From positions 1 to 23,293 of the IMG/VR virus record IMGVR_UViG_3300032087_001098: a stretch of 23,293 bases of DNA. One strand, 5' to 3'. The position numbers and the translations under genes are program-made. This stretch comes from a virus. The notes beneath the pieces were generated by a model, which searched no databases, was not told the origin of the DNA, and saw only the letters and a list, made by a program, of their open reading frames with translations. How positions within the stretch are numbered: position 1 is the stretch's first letter; the number at the start of each line of letters is the position of its first letter. Below are positions 1 through 4,859 of the stretch, in pieces.

Positions 1-1
1 C

Positions 2-202
2 TGGAATATGCGCCACGCTACAGCTGGATCACAATCATATATCTTGGTTAGCCTGGCTGCTAGAGGCGAGGTCAAATTGTTTCACGGATGTAAAACCATG
101 GATCTAGGCCAAAAGACCGTGGACCAAGTGCCTGGGCTGTACGAAGGACCACTCATGGACCTCGATTTTTGTCAAGTCATTTCAAACTCCCAAACTCCCT
201 AA
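2..202 (+). CDS. Possible C-terminal end of an upstream gene (nuclease-like?)
   Basis: An open frame runs in from the left edge of the window and stops at 200-202. It encodes about 66 residues, including the stretch ATAGSQSYILVSLAARGEVK. A Q-x-x-hydrophobic helix followed by 'A-x-G-x-V-x-L-x-x-G' is what the last part of many small PD-(D/E)XK or VRR-NUC nucleases looks like, but no catalytic residues lie in the visible part, so this is only a resemblance. An ATG at 8 could start a free-standing protein, but no ribosome binding site can be judged so close to the edge. The last codons run into the first AAACTCC repeat tract, which is unusual and may mean the C-terminus was altered by the repeat. 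Confidence 0.3.
   Translation, partial: WNMRHATAGSQSYILVSLAARGEVKLFHGCKTMDLGQKTVDQVPGLYEGPLMDLDFCQVISNSQTP
184..199 (+). repeat. AAACTCC repeat tract 1
   Basis: Two perfect copies of AAACTCC begin at 184 and 192 (8-bp period) and overlap the end of the upstream open frame. About ten bases later comes AAACTAAG, a motif also found after tract 3 and, in variant form, after tract 4. This is the first of five such tracts between 184 and 1138. Confidence 0.85.
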
Positions 203-214
203 TATAAACTAAGT

Positions 215-234
215 TGTGGATAAGCTGTGGATAA
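215..234 (-). promoter_or_regulatory. Tandem pair of DnaA boxes (left)
   Basis: Two perfect TGTGGATAA nonamers, the complement of the consensus DnaA box TTATCCACA, lie at 215-223 and 226-234. They have the same orientation and are 11 bp apart, about one helical turn. The same pair with the same spacing recurs at 1926-1945. Consensus boxes in phased pairs are typical of replication origins that recruit host DnaA. Whether DnaA binds here is inference. Confidence 0.7.
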
Positions 235-280
235 CTTCCCGGCCAGGCGCCCGGCGCCCGGTGCGCAGCTGACGGATTAA

Positions 281-318
281 AGCTCCCCGAAACTCCTTAA
301 AAACTCCCGAAAACTCCC
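281..318 (+). repeat. AAACTCC repeat tract 2
   Basis: Starting with AGCTCC, the tract has three perfect AAACTCC copies beginning at 290, 301 and 311 (periods of 11 and 10 bp), joined by short A-rich links. A GC-rich block follows within about 20 bases. Confidence 0.85.
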
Positions 319-377
319 AAAAAAATACCCTGACCCAGCGGCCGGGATCACCTGCTGCCCGGATGCGCAGCGGGCCC

Positions 378-400
378 AGCTCCTAAACTCCGAAACTCCC
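378..400 (+). repeat. AAACTCC repeat tract 3
   Basis: AGCTCC followed by AAACTCC copies at 385 and 393 (8-bp period). Downstream come an A-run, AAACTAAGG at about 407, and then the GC palindrome at 454-465. The order is the same as in the other modules. Confidence 0.85.
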
Positions 401-453
401 GTAAAAAAACTAAGGTTTCTGCCATTTTTGTTTTCCATCTGCTCAGGTTACAC

Positions 454-465
454 CGGGCGCGCCCG
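454..465. repeat. GC-only 12-bp palindrome
   Basis: CGGGCGCGCCCG is a perfect 12-bp palindrome about 55 bp after repeat tract 3. No T-run follows, so it is not an intrinsic terminator. Related GC palindromes follow tracts 4 and 5. Confidence 0.7.
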
Positions 466-533
466 CTGGTCTTCTGCGTGCAACCTTCGGAATGAAATCC
501 CTGTTTTCTGCGAAAAATTTTCCATCTAAGATC

Positions 534-561
534 TTGACATGCTTCCTGGTGAAGGTATATA
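534..561 (+). promoter_or_regulatory. Sigma70-like promoter for the 29-residue membrane peptide
   Basis: A perfect -35 box TTGACA (534-539) is followed after 16 bp by TATATA (556-561); a second TATATA at 558-563 gives an 18-bp spacing. The expected start of transcription, near 568, is about 45 bases before the ATG at 612. The -10 box lies inside a 12-bp palindrome that could be an operator. Confidence 0.6.
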
Positions 562-565
562 TACC
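554..565. promoter_or_regulatory. Palindrome over the -10 box, possible operator
   Basis: GGTATATATACC is a perfect 12-bp palindrome covering the -10 region. A wider inverted repeat, CCTGGT (545-550) with ACCAGG (563-568), overlaps it. A repressor bound here would block the promoter. This is inferred from position and symmetry only. Confidence 0.45.
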
Positions 566-611
566 AGGCCGGGACATCTCAGAGATGCCTGAAGAATTAG
601 AAAGGACGGAA

Positions 612-701
612 ATGCTTGATTTTTTACTTGGGATCTTACTTCCCCTGAAGCTCCTGCTGCTGGCGTGGGCTGCGTGGCAGCTGCTGCACTGGCTGCTGTA
701 A
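612..701 (+). CDS. 29-residue hydrophobic single-pass membrane peptide
   Basis: The peptide begins MLDFLLGILLPLKLLLLAW and ends in a Trp- and Leu-rich tail (QLLHWLL). It is almost entirely one hydrophobic helix with a single Lys. The start at 612 is chosen because AAGGA (602-606) sits five bases before it, in the leader AGAAAGGAC that also precedes the gene at 903. The frame is open back to an ATG at 492, but that start lies upstream of the promoter at 534-561 and has no good ribosome site; an ATG at 585 is possible but has a weak site. The 3' part of the gene is GC-rich (many CTG and GCN codons), unlike the late genes. Its function is not recognised. Size and composition recall holin-like or toxin-like membrane peptides, but there is no specific evidence for either. 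Confidence 0.5.
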   Translation: MLDFLLGILLPLKLLLLAWAAWQLLHWLL

Positions 702-718
702 CCTGCTGCTGGTCCTGC

Positions 719-746
719 AGCTCCTCAATCAAACTCCGAAACTCCC
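719..746 (+). repeat. AAACTCC repeat tract 4
   Basis: AGCTCC, then AAACTCC copies at 731 and 739 (8-bp period), then an AT-rich link with AAACTAATAAGG, and 52 bp after the tract the GC-rich 16-mer at 798-813. It starts 17 bases after the stop of the 29-residue peptide gene. Confidence 0.85.
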
Positions 747-797
747 TGTAATAAATAATAAACTAATAAGGTTCGTGTGGTTTGGTCTGCTGGGAGG

Positions 798-813
798 CCG
801 GGCGCCCGCCGGG
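798..813. repeat. GC-only 16-mer, copy 1
   Basis: CCGGGCGCCCGCCGGG contains the perfect palindrome CGGGCGCCCG (799-808) and can also pair CCGG with CCGG end to end. An exact second copy lies at 1173-1188, again after an AAACTCC tract. In a mostly AT-rich phage, an exact 16-base G/C-only duplication is not expected by chance. Confidence 0.8.
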
Positions 814-847
814 CTGAAGCGTGTGGGTAAGTTTTATTACTTCGCAC

Positions 848-876
848 TTGTCATCAAACAGGATTCGTGATATAAC
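848..876 (+). promoter_or_regulatory. Sigma70-like promoter for the Trp-rich small protein
   Basis: TTGTCA (848-853), exactly 17 bp, then TATAAC (871-876): five of six consensus matches in each box with optimal spacing. Transcription should start near 883, 20 bases before the ATG at 903, with AAGGA at 893-897 inside the leader. Confidence 0.6.
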
Positions 877-902
877 TGCAGATAGAAAGAGAAAGGACTA
901 CT

Positions 903-1040
903 ATGATTCGTTGGAACAAATGGACTAGAGATTATACTTATACTTATGAATGGCATGATGGGGCTTGGCGACTTATCCACAGGAAAAGTAATCGACCTGT
1001 TGCGTCATGGTTTGGAAAGATATATAGTATGTTTAGTTAG
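903..1040 (+). CDS. 45-residue Trp/Tyr-rich small protein
   Basis: The protein begins MIRWNKWTRDYTYTYEWHDG. It carries five Trp and five Tyr among 45 residues and many Arg and Lys, with no membrane helix. AAGGA (893-897) lies five bases before the ATG and a good promoter lies at 848-876, so this is very likely a real expressed gene. It has the same AGAAAGGAC leader as the peptide gene at 612, which suggests related control or duplication of the leader. A DnaA box (973-981) lies inside the coding sequence, and the stop codon is part of the hairpin at 1033-1068. I do not recognise the family. An aromatic, basic, soluble small protein could bind nucleic acid or a host protein, but that is a guess. 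Confidence 0.6.
   Translation: MIRWNKWTRDYTYTYEWHDGAWRLIHRKSNRPVASWFGKIYSMFS
973..981 (+). promoter_or_regulatory. Single DnaA box
   Basis: A perfect TTATCCACA, opposite in orientation to the four boxes at 215-234 and 1926-1945, lies inside the small gene at 903-1040. It could be part of the same origin-like arrangement. A single copy inside a coding sequence would mean little alone. Confidence 0.45.
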
Positions 1041-1104
1041 TTTCCTTGTATATACACACGCTAACTAAGAGGCAAGATAAACGGAGTTATTCGGCTCTTG
1101 CCTC
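1033..1104. repeat. Two abutting 36-nt hairpins
   Basis: Hairpin one pairs TTAGTTAG (1033-1040) with CTAACTAA (1061-1068); its loop contains the palindrome TGTATATACA (1047-1056). Hairpin two pairs GAGGCAAGA (1069-1077) with TCTTGCCTC (1096-1104). Each is 36 nt long, they touch with no base between them, and the second touches repeat tract 5. Neither is followed by a T-run, so intrinsic termination is unlikely. They could act as a cruciform or RNA structure. Confidence 0.65.
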
Positions 1105-1105
1105 A

Positions 1106-1138
1106 AAACTCCAAACTCCCAAAACTCCCCGAAACTCT
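1106..1138 (+). repeat. AAACTCC repeat tract 5
   Basis: Perfect AAACTCC copies at 1106, 1113 and 1122, plus the variant AAACTCT at 1132 (periods 7, 9 and 10 bp). The tract is followed by AT-rich sequence and then the second copy of the GC-rich 16-mer at 1173-1188. Confidence 0.85.
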
Positions 1139-1172
1139 TATGATATTATATAACCACGTCTTGACCACACGC

Positions 1173-1188
1173 CCGGGCGCCCGCCGGG
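1173..1188. repeat. GC-only 16-mer, copy 2
   Basis: Exact copy of the 16-mer at 798-813, also after an AAACTCC tract (34 bp after its end here). CTAACTAA at 1203-1210 and TTAGTTAG at 1266-1273, the same octamers as in the hairpin at 1033-1068, then bracket the reverse-strand terminator. Confidence 0.8.
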
Positions 1189-1225
1189 AGTTCCTGCTGG
1201 TGCTAACTAATTTGTTTCCCGGGCA

Positions 1226-1255
1226 TAAAAAAAGGGCGATAAAAATATCGCCCTT
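1226..1255 (-). terminator. Intrinsic terminator of the reverse-strand operon
   Basis: AAGGGCGATA (1232-1241) pairs perfectly with TATCGCCCTT (1246-1255) around an AAAA loop. Read on the reverse strand, this 10-bp GC-containing stem is followed by a run of seven T (1227-1233 on the top strand). It lies 28 bases beyond the stop of the gene at 1283, as expected for a Rho-independent terminator. It also shields the reverse operon from the forward genes. Confidence 0.85.
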
Positions 1256-1282
1256 ATTAACCATGTTAGTTAGTAGGTATAT

Positions 1283-1570
1283 CTACATGGTTAAACCCAT
1301 TCTCTTTAAGACATATCCGACCTCGCTTTGTAAATGGTGTATTAAGTCTGCTCTATTGTCTTTATCTTCTGCAACCCATTCAATGACTGCATTACATAGA
1401 ACACCACTTATTAACTTCCAATCCATGCTATCTTTTTGAGGCACTTTGCTTATTAGTTCTTCTACATTACCTAAAGTAGCTTGGCTCTTGGAATACTCTA
1501 ACACCTCTTGAAGAAGAGGTGTAACATCGACATTGTTGATAGTTTTTGTTGGCACGATATTATTAGGCAT
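1283..1570 (-). CDS. 95-residue acidic helical protein, unknown function
   Basis: The protein starts MPNNIVPTKTINNVDVTPLL and is predicted to be mostly alpha-helical (for example LQEVLEYSKSQ, ISGVLCNAVIEWVAED, LIHHLQSEVGYVLKRMG). No membrane segment or known motif is seen. The start at 1570 is chosen because its ATG overlaps the stop of the upstream gene by eight bases (ATGCCTAA), a usual coupled arrangement; the frame is open back to 1600 but without better support. It is the second gene of a two-gene reverse operon ending in a strong terminator. Being opposite to all other genes, and between the early and late sides, it may be an early or regulatory gene. That is inference. Confidence 0.7.
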   Translation of the reverse strand: MPNNIVPTKTINNVDVTPLLQEVLEYSKSQATLGNVEELISKVPQKDSMDWKLISGVLCNAVIEWVAEDKDNRADLIHHLQSEVGYVLKRMGLTM

Positions 1571-1853
1571 GAATTTCCCACTCTCTAATCTCGTGACCAT
1601 TTACCTCGAACACAGTTTCAGGGTTAATGTTAGCCCATCTTCTATGCTCTTGGTCAATGCCATTACCAACACGATAAGCTAGAACATATTGTTCATGTTC
1701 CTTAACATTAGTTGGTATTGGGTTATTGGTTTGACGCCAAGCGTACTGACCTAAGATACCTCTCTTAATTACAGACACTTCGCCTTTGTTGTTAAACCAT
1801 TTGCAAGAGAAGAAACCCATTCCTACCCTTGTCTTGAATTCTGACTTTGTCAT
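1563..1853 (-). CDS. 96-residue protein, unknown function
   Basis: The protein starts MTKSEFKTRVGMGFFSCKWF and is rich in Trp, Arg and beta-type segments (VSVIKRGILGQYAWRQT, EQYVLAYRVGNGID, ETVFEVNGHEIREWEIH). AGTAGG lies about eight bases before the ATG. It is the first gene of the reverse operon and overlaps the next by eight bases. Upstream on its strand is an AT-rich stretch with TATAAT-like boxes (about 1896-1911) that could hold its promoter, but I see no convincing -35 box. The small beta-rich, basic character would suit a DNA- or RNA-binding or inhibitor protein; I do not recognise the family. Confidence 0.7.
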   Translation of the reverse strand: MTKSEFKTRVGMGFFSCKWFNNKGEVSVIKRGILGQYAWRQTNNPIPTNVKEHEQYVLAYRVGNGIDQEHRRWANINPETVFEVNGHEIREWEIHA

Positions 1854-1860
1854 ATATACC

Positions 1861-1945
1861 TACTTTCTATTTATTATTAACTGTATCATGGATATAATTA
1901 TATTATATAGCTGATTGCATTATGTTGTGGATAACCTGTGGATAA
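1861..1945. other. AT-rich stretch plus tandem DnaA boxes: candidate origin core
   Basis: About 60 bases (1861-1920) are almost pure A/T with short TA-rich steps. They run into a perfect tandem pair of DnaA boxes, TGTGGATAA at 1926-1934 and 1937-1945, with the same 11-bp spacing and orientation as the pair at 215-234. An easily melted segment beside phased DnaA boxes is the classical layout of a bacterial-type origin. The AT-rich part also serves as the leader of the reverse operon. Origin function is inferred from layout. Confidence 0.5.
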
Positions 1946-1947
1946 GT

Positions 1948-2108
1948 CGGCCGGGACATTAAGACGCATGCGACAAGATGTCGCACCCGGCGCCCGGGAA
2001 CTCTTTGCGGCTCACTCCTTCGGAGTTCGCCGCCCGGTAACTACGGCGACGGGCATACCCCCCTTTTGCATCTAACATCCATATAGTGCTGCGTTGCACT
2101 GTTTGAGA
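1948..2108. other. GC-rich hairpin-rich spacer before the terminase
   Basis: No gene is seen. The stretch has a GCGACA/TGTCGC hairpin (1970-1984, loop AGA), the near-palindrome CCCGGCGCCCGGG (1986-1998), ACTCC/GGAGT and GAACTC/GAGTTC pairings between about 1998 and 2028, a run of six C near 2060, and AGTGC/GCACT just before the promoter. A cos or pac site beside the terminase gene could lie here, but nothing in the sequence proves it. Confidence 0.45.
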
Positions 2109-2137
2109 GTGACAATCCTGTACAAAAACGTTATAAT
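2109..2137 (+). promoter_or_regulatory. Promoter of the late cassette
   Basis: GTGACA (2109-2114, five of six matches), exactly 17 bp, then a perfect TATAAT (2132-2137). Transcription should start near 2144. That excludes the TTG at 2137 as a translation start and leaves only about 20 untranslated bases before the ATG at 2164. It is the only strong promoter I found ahead of the long gene series. Confidence 0.65.
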
Positions 2138-2163
2138 TGGAGTTTCAAAAAAATTTTTACAAA

Positions 2164-3624
2164 ATGGAAACTGTTTCGAATTTAGAATCATTAGATACCA
2201 ATACTCTTAAACTAATCCTGAAAGATGCTATGGATAAAAAACGTGAGATAGCACAGGGTGATTTTTTAAAATTTGTTAAAACAGTTTGGCCTGATTTTAT
2301 TGAAGGCAAGCACCATAAAATTTATGCAGAAAAATTAAATCGTATTGCAAACGGTGAGCTCAAACGTTTGATTGTTAACATGCCTCCTCGACATACAAAA
2401 TCAGAGTTTGCATCTAATTTATTTCCTGCATTTTACATGGGCCGTCATCCAAAGGCCAAGCTTATACAAACGACACACACTGGTGAACTAGCAATCCGTT
2501 TTGGACGTAAAGCCAAAAACATGATAGAATCATCAGAATATGAAAAAGTATTTCCAACAGTTACACTTGCAGCTGACTCCAAAGCTGCTGGACGTTGGGA
2601 GTCAAATCATGGCGGTGAGTATTTTGCTGCTGGTGTTGGGGGTGCTATTACTGGTCGTGGTGCCGATTTACTTATTATTGACGATCCTCATTCTGAGCAG
2701 GATGCTCTCTCGCCAACCGTTTTAGATTCACACTACGAGTGGTACACTTCAGGTCCACGTCAACGTTTACAACCTGGTGGCTCGATCGTTTTAGTCATGA
2801 CACGTTGGTCAACAAAAGATCTTACTGGCCGACTGCTCGAGGCCCAGGGTAAAGACCCAGCTGCGGACCAATGGGAAGTTGTCGAGTTTCCAGCTATACT
2901 AAATGATAAACCCATGTGGGGAGGTTTTTGGACCATGGAGGGTTTACAAGGAGTCAAGGCTTCTATACCTCTAACCAAGTGGCAAGCACAATGGATGCAA
3001 CAACCTACCTCCGAGGAAGGTGCAATCCTAAAGCGTGAGTGGTGGCGCGAGTGGGAAGGAGATAATATACCGGAACTAGATTTTATTATACAATCATACG
3101 ATACAGCCTTTAGTAAAAAAGAGACTGCTGACTTTTCTGCTATCACAACGTGGGGTGTGTTTAATCCTGACGATGGCAGTGGCAAAGGATTAATTTTGCT
3201 TGATGCAAAGAAAGACAGATGGAACTTTCCAGAGTTAAAAGCAGTGGCTATGGAAGAATACAAATACTGGGAACCAGAGATGGTATTGATCGAGGCCAAA
3301 GCTTCTGGCTTACCTTTAACTCATGAGTTGCAAAAGATGGGAATACCTGTTATAAATTTTACACCCTCTAAAGGTAATGACAAACATTCGAGGGTAAACA
3401 GCGTGGCTCCTTTATTTGAATCAGGAGCTATATGGGCGCCCAAAAAAAGTTTCGCCGAAGAAGTCATAGAAGAGTGCGCAGCATTCCCTTTCGGTGACAA
3501 TGACGATTTCGTGGATTCAACCACGCAAGCTCTAATGAAATATAGACAAGGTTATCATATTACGTTAAAAGATGACTTTGAGGACGAAGGAATAGACAAA
3601 GCTAGGAGGAGGGCTTACTATTAA
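2164..3624 (+). CDS. terL: Terminase large subunit
   Basis: The 486-residue motor packages DNA into the procapsid with an N-terminal ATPase and cuts it with a C-terminal RNase H-like nuclease. A Walker A-type loop is visible at residues 72-80 (NMPPRHTKS) and Walker B at about 169-175 (LLIIDDP). Nuclease acidic residues are D313 (SYDTAFS), E377 (LIEAKA) and the D447/D448/D451 cluster (DNDDFVDS). Length and order of parts are normal for TerL. The frame extends to a TTG at 2137, but that lies in the -10 box, so I use the ATG at 2164. No Shine-Dalgarno sequence precedes it in the predicted transcript, which is odd. No small terminase subunit is recognised nearby. The stop overlaps the next start (TAATG). 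Confidence 0.95.
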   Translation: METVSNLESLDTNTLKLILKDAMDKKREIAQGDFLKFVKTVWPDFIEGKHHKIYAEKLNRIANGELKRLIVNMPPRHTKSEFASNLFPAFYMGRHPKAKLIQTTHTGELAIRFGRKAKNMIESSEYEKVFPTVTLAADSKAAGRWESNHGGEYFAAGVGGAITGRGADLLIIDDPHSEQDALSPTVLDSHYEWYTSGPRQRLQPGGSIVLVMTRWSTKDLTGRLLEAQGKDPAADQWEVVEFPAILNDKPMWGGFWTMEGLQGVKASIPLTKWQAQWMQQPTSEEGAILKREWWREWEGDNIPELDFIIQSYDTAFSKKETADFSAITTWGVFNPDDGSGKGLILLDAKKDRWNFPELKAVAMEEYKYWEPEMVLIEAKASGLPLTHELQKMGIPVINFTPSKGNDKHSRVNSVAPLFESGAIWAPKKSFAEEVIEECAAFPFGDNDDFVDSTTQALMKYRQGYHITLKDDFEDEGIDKARRRAYY

Positions 3625-4859
3625 TGGTCACAGTAGTACGAAGGGACAAACCAGAAAACCCAAACAGACGATCAAGCACGTTTACCAGTCCACAGGATAG
3701 GAACATACAACCTGCAGAAGGTCCAGGACGTTTTCAACGCGGCGTTGATATGATTTCAAATGTATTTAAAGATACAGGTAGTAATATTGCAGATTATATG
3801 AAAGCATCTTCTGATGCACGAGATGGTAGATTTTTTTCTGCACCATCTGCATATGATGCTGACTTAGCAAAGTTTCCAATTAATCAAGGTGCAGGTGCAT
3901 TAGAATTTTTTGGTGATTTATTTCAATTACCTTTTGAATCAGGAGCACAGCTTCTTGGATATGATCAATTTGGTTCCGGAAAAGGTAGCGGTGATATGGG
4001 ATATATGATAAATCAATTTCTAGATTCAGATGCTGCTGATAGAGAAAGCATGGCAATTAATAATATTCTACAGGCGTCACCATTATCTTTAGATTACGCA
4101 GGTTTGGTTCAAAATGAAGACTTTCAAAATTATTTACGTGGACAAGGTTTTAATGTCACAGATGATTTTGATATTTACAGAGATATAGTCAAATCAGATG
4201 ACCAAGCAACAATGGATAAATTTTATTCCATGTCACAAGATTCAGAAAGTCCTTACTATACTAATATAAATAAATTCACAGCTGAAGAAGGAATGGATGT
4301 TTACAATCAAGCATTAGAGGATCAATACAATCAATATTTAGCAGATGAAGCAAATAAATTCATGGAAGGCGTATATCCTAGTTTTGCAGAAACACAGACA
4401 CCTTTTATGGTTGATCAACTAGCAACAGATTTAGGTGTTTCACCCGCATCAGCAGAAAGTATATTGATGGGTGGTAGCGCAACTGATTTTGGATTACTAA
4501 ATGATTTAATGAATTACTATGAAGGACCATTAGAGTATGGCACACCAGAAGGACAAGCATTATTTGGTGATGATCCAGTTATGGGTCTTGCAGGAGGTAT
4601 CACTGCTTTAGGTAAAACAGGAAAAGTTTTAAATAAAGCAAAAAAGAAATTAGGAACTGGTAGAACTGCAGCAATGTTAGAACAACTATATCCAGGGACA
4701 TTTGGTGGTAAATTAGAATTTCCAGTTAGATTTGGTAAAGATGGATCGCGATTAAATTTTGGAATACTATCTGGTTATCCTAAAACTTCTGGATTAATTA
4801 GATCTCCTTTACAAGCATATGGAGTAACGGTAGCACCGGATTTTGTAAGCGGTGAGTGA
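3624..4859 (+). CDS. 411-residue protein between terminase and portal, unknown function
   Basis: The protein begins MVTVVRRDKPENPNRR with a basic, disordered-looking N-terminus. A long acidic, Tyr/Asp/Gln-rich middle follows (for example YNQALEDQYNQYLADE), then a Gly/Lys-rich part near residue 325 (GLAGGITALGKTGK) and a basic C-terminal third. No enzyme motif or membrane helix is clear. AGGAGGAGG lies about 11 bases before the ATG, which overlaps the terminase stop. Its stop in turn overlaps the GTG start of the next gene. The place, between terL and the portal gene, and the lack of a known fold suggest a virion-internal or co-injected protein, as in several short-tailed phages. That is inference. 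Confidence 0.85.
   Translation: MVTVVRRDKPENPNRRSSTFTSPQDRNIQPAEGPGRFQRGVDMISNVFKDTGSNIADYMKASSDARDGRFFSAPSAYDADLAKFPINQGAGALEFFGDLFQLPFESGAQLLGYDQFGSGKGSGDMGYMINQFLDSDAADRESMAINNILQASPLSLDYAGLVQNEDFQNYLRGQGFNVTDDFDIYRDIVKSDDQATMDKFYSMSQDSESPYYTNINKFTAEEGMDVYNQALEDQYNQYLADEANKFMEGVYPSFAETQTPFMVDQLATDLGVSPASAESILMGGSATDFGLLNDLMNYYEGPLEYGTPEGQALFGDDPVMGLAGGITALGKTGKVLNKAKKKLGTGRTAAMLEQLYPGTFGGKLEFPVRFGKDGSRLNFGILSGYPKTSGLIRSPLQAYGVTVAPDFVSGE

Larger units (their letters stand above)
203..533. other. Gene-poor, repeat-rich stretch
   Basis: No convincing gene is seen here. The stretch holds a DnaA-box pair, repeat tracts 2 and 3, and three GC-rich blocks (238-268, about 332-377 and 451-467) with many CCCGG and GCGCC motifs, separated by AT-rich linkers. 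The local base composition swings sharply from block to block, unlike the even AT-rich composition of the late genes. Confidence 0.6.

Noticed and set aside
492-611. Longer start (ATG at 492) for the membrane peptide
   Set aside because: The promoter at 534-561 lies inside this extension and no ribosome site precedes 492.
526-732. Reverse open frame of 68 residues opposite the 29-residue peptide
   Set aside because: It is the antisense of a GC-rich Leu-codon stretch, low in complexity, with no ribosome site. The forward gene has promoter and leader support.
1033-1068. Intrinsic terminator for the gene at 903
   Set aside because: The stem is 8 bp with only two G-C pairs, the loop is 20 bases and no T-run follows.
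184-1138. CRISPR array
   Set aside because: The repeat unit is 7 bases, spacing is 7-11 bp inside tracts, and there are no uniform spacers or cas genes.
1098-1439. Forward open frame of 113 residues
   Set aside because: It runs through repeat tract 5, the GC 16-mer and the reverse-strand terminator, then antisense through the gene at 1283-1570. It has no ribosome site and no protein-like pattern.
2137-2163. TTG start for terL
   Set aside because: It overlaps the -10 box TATAAT at 2132-2137, so the transcript would begin after it.
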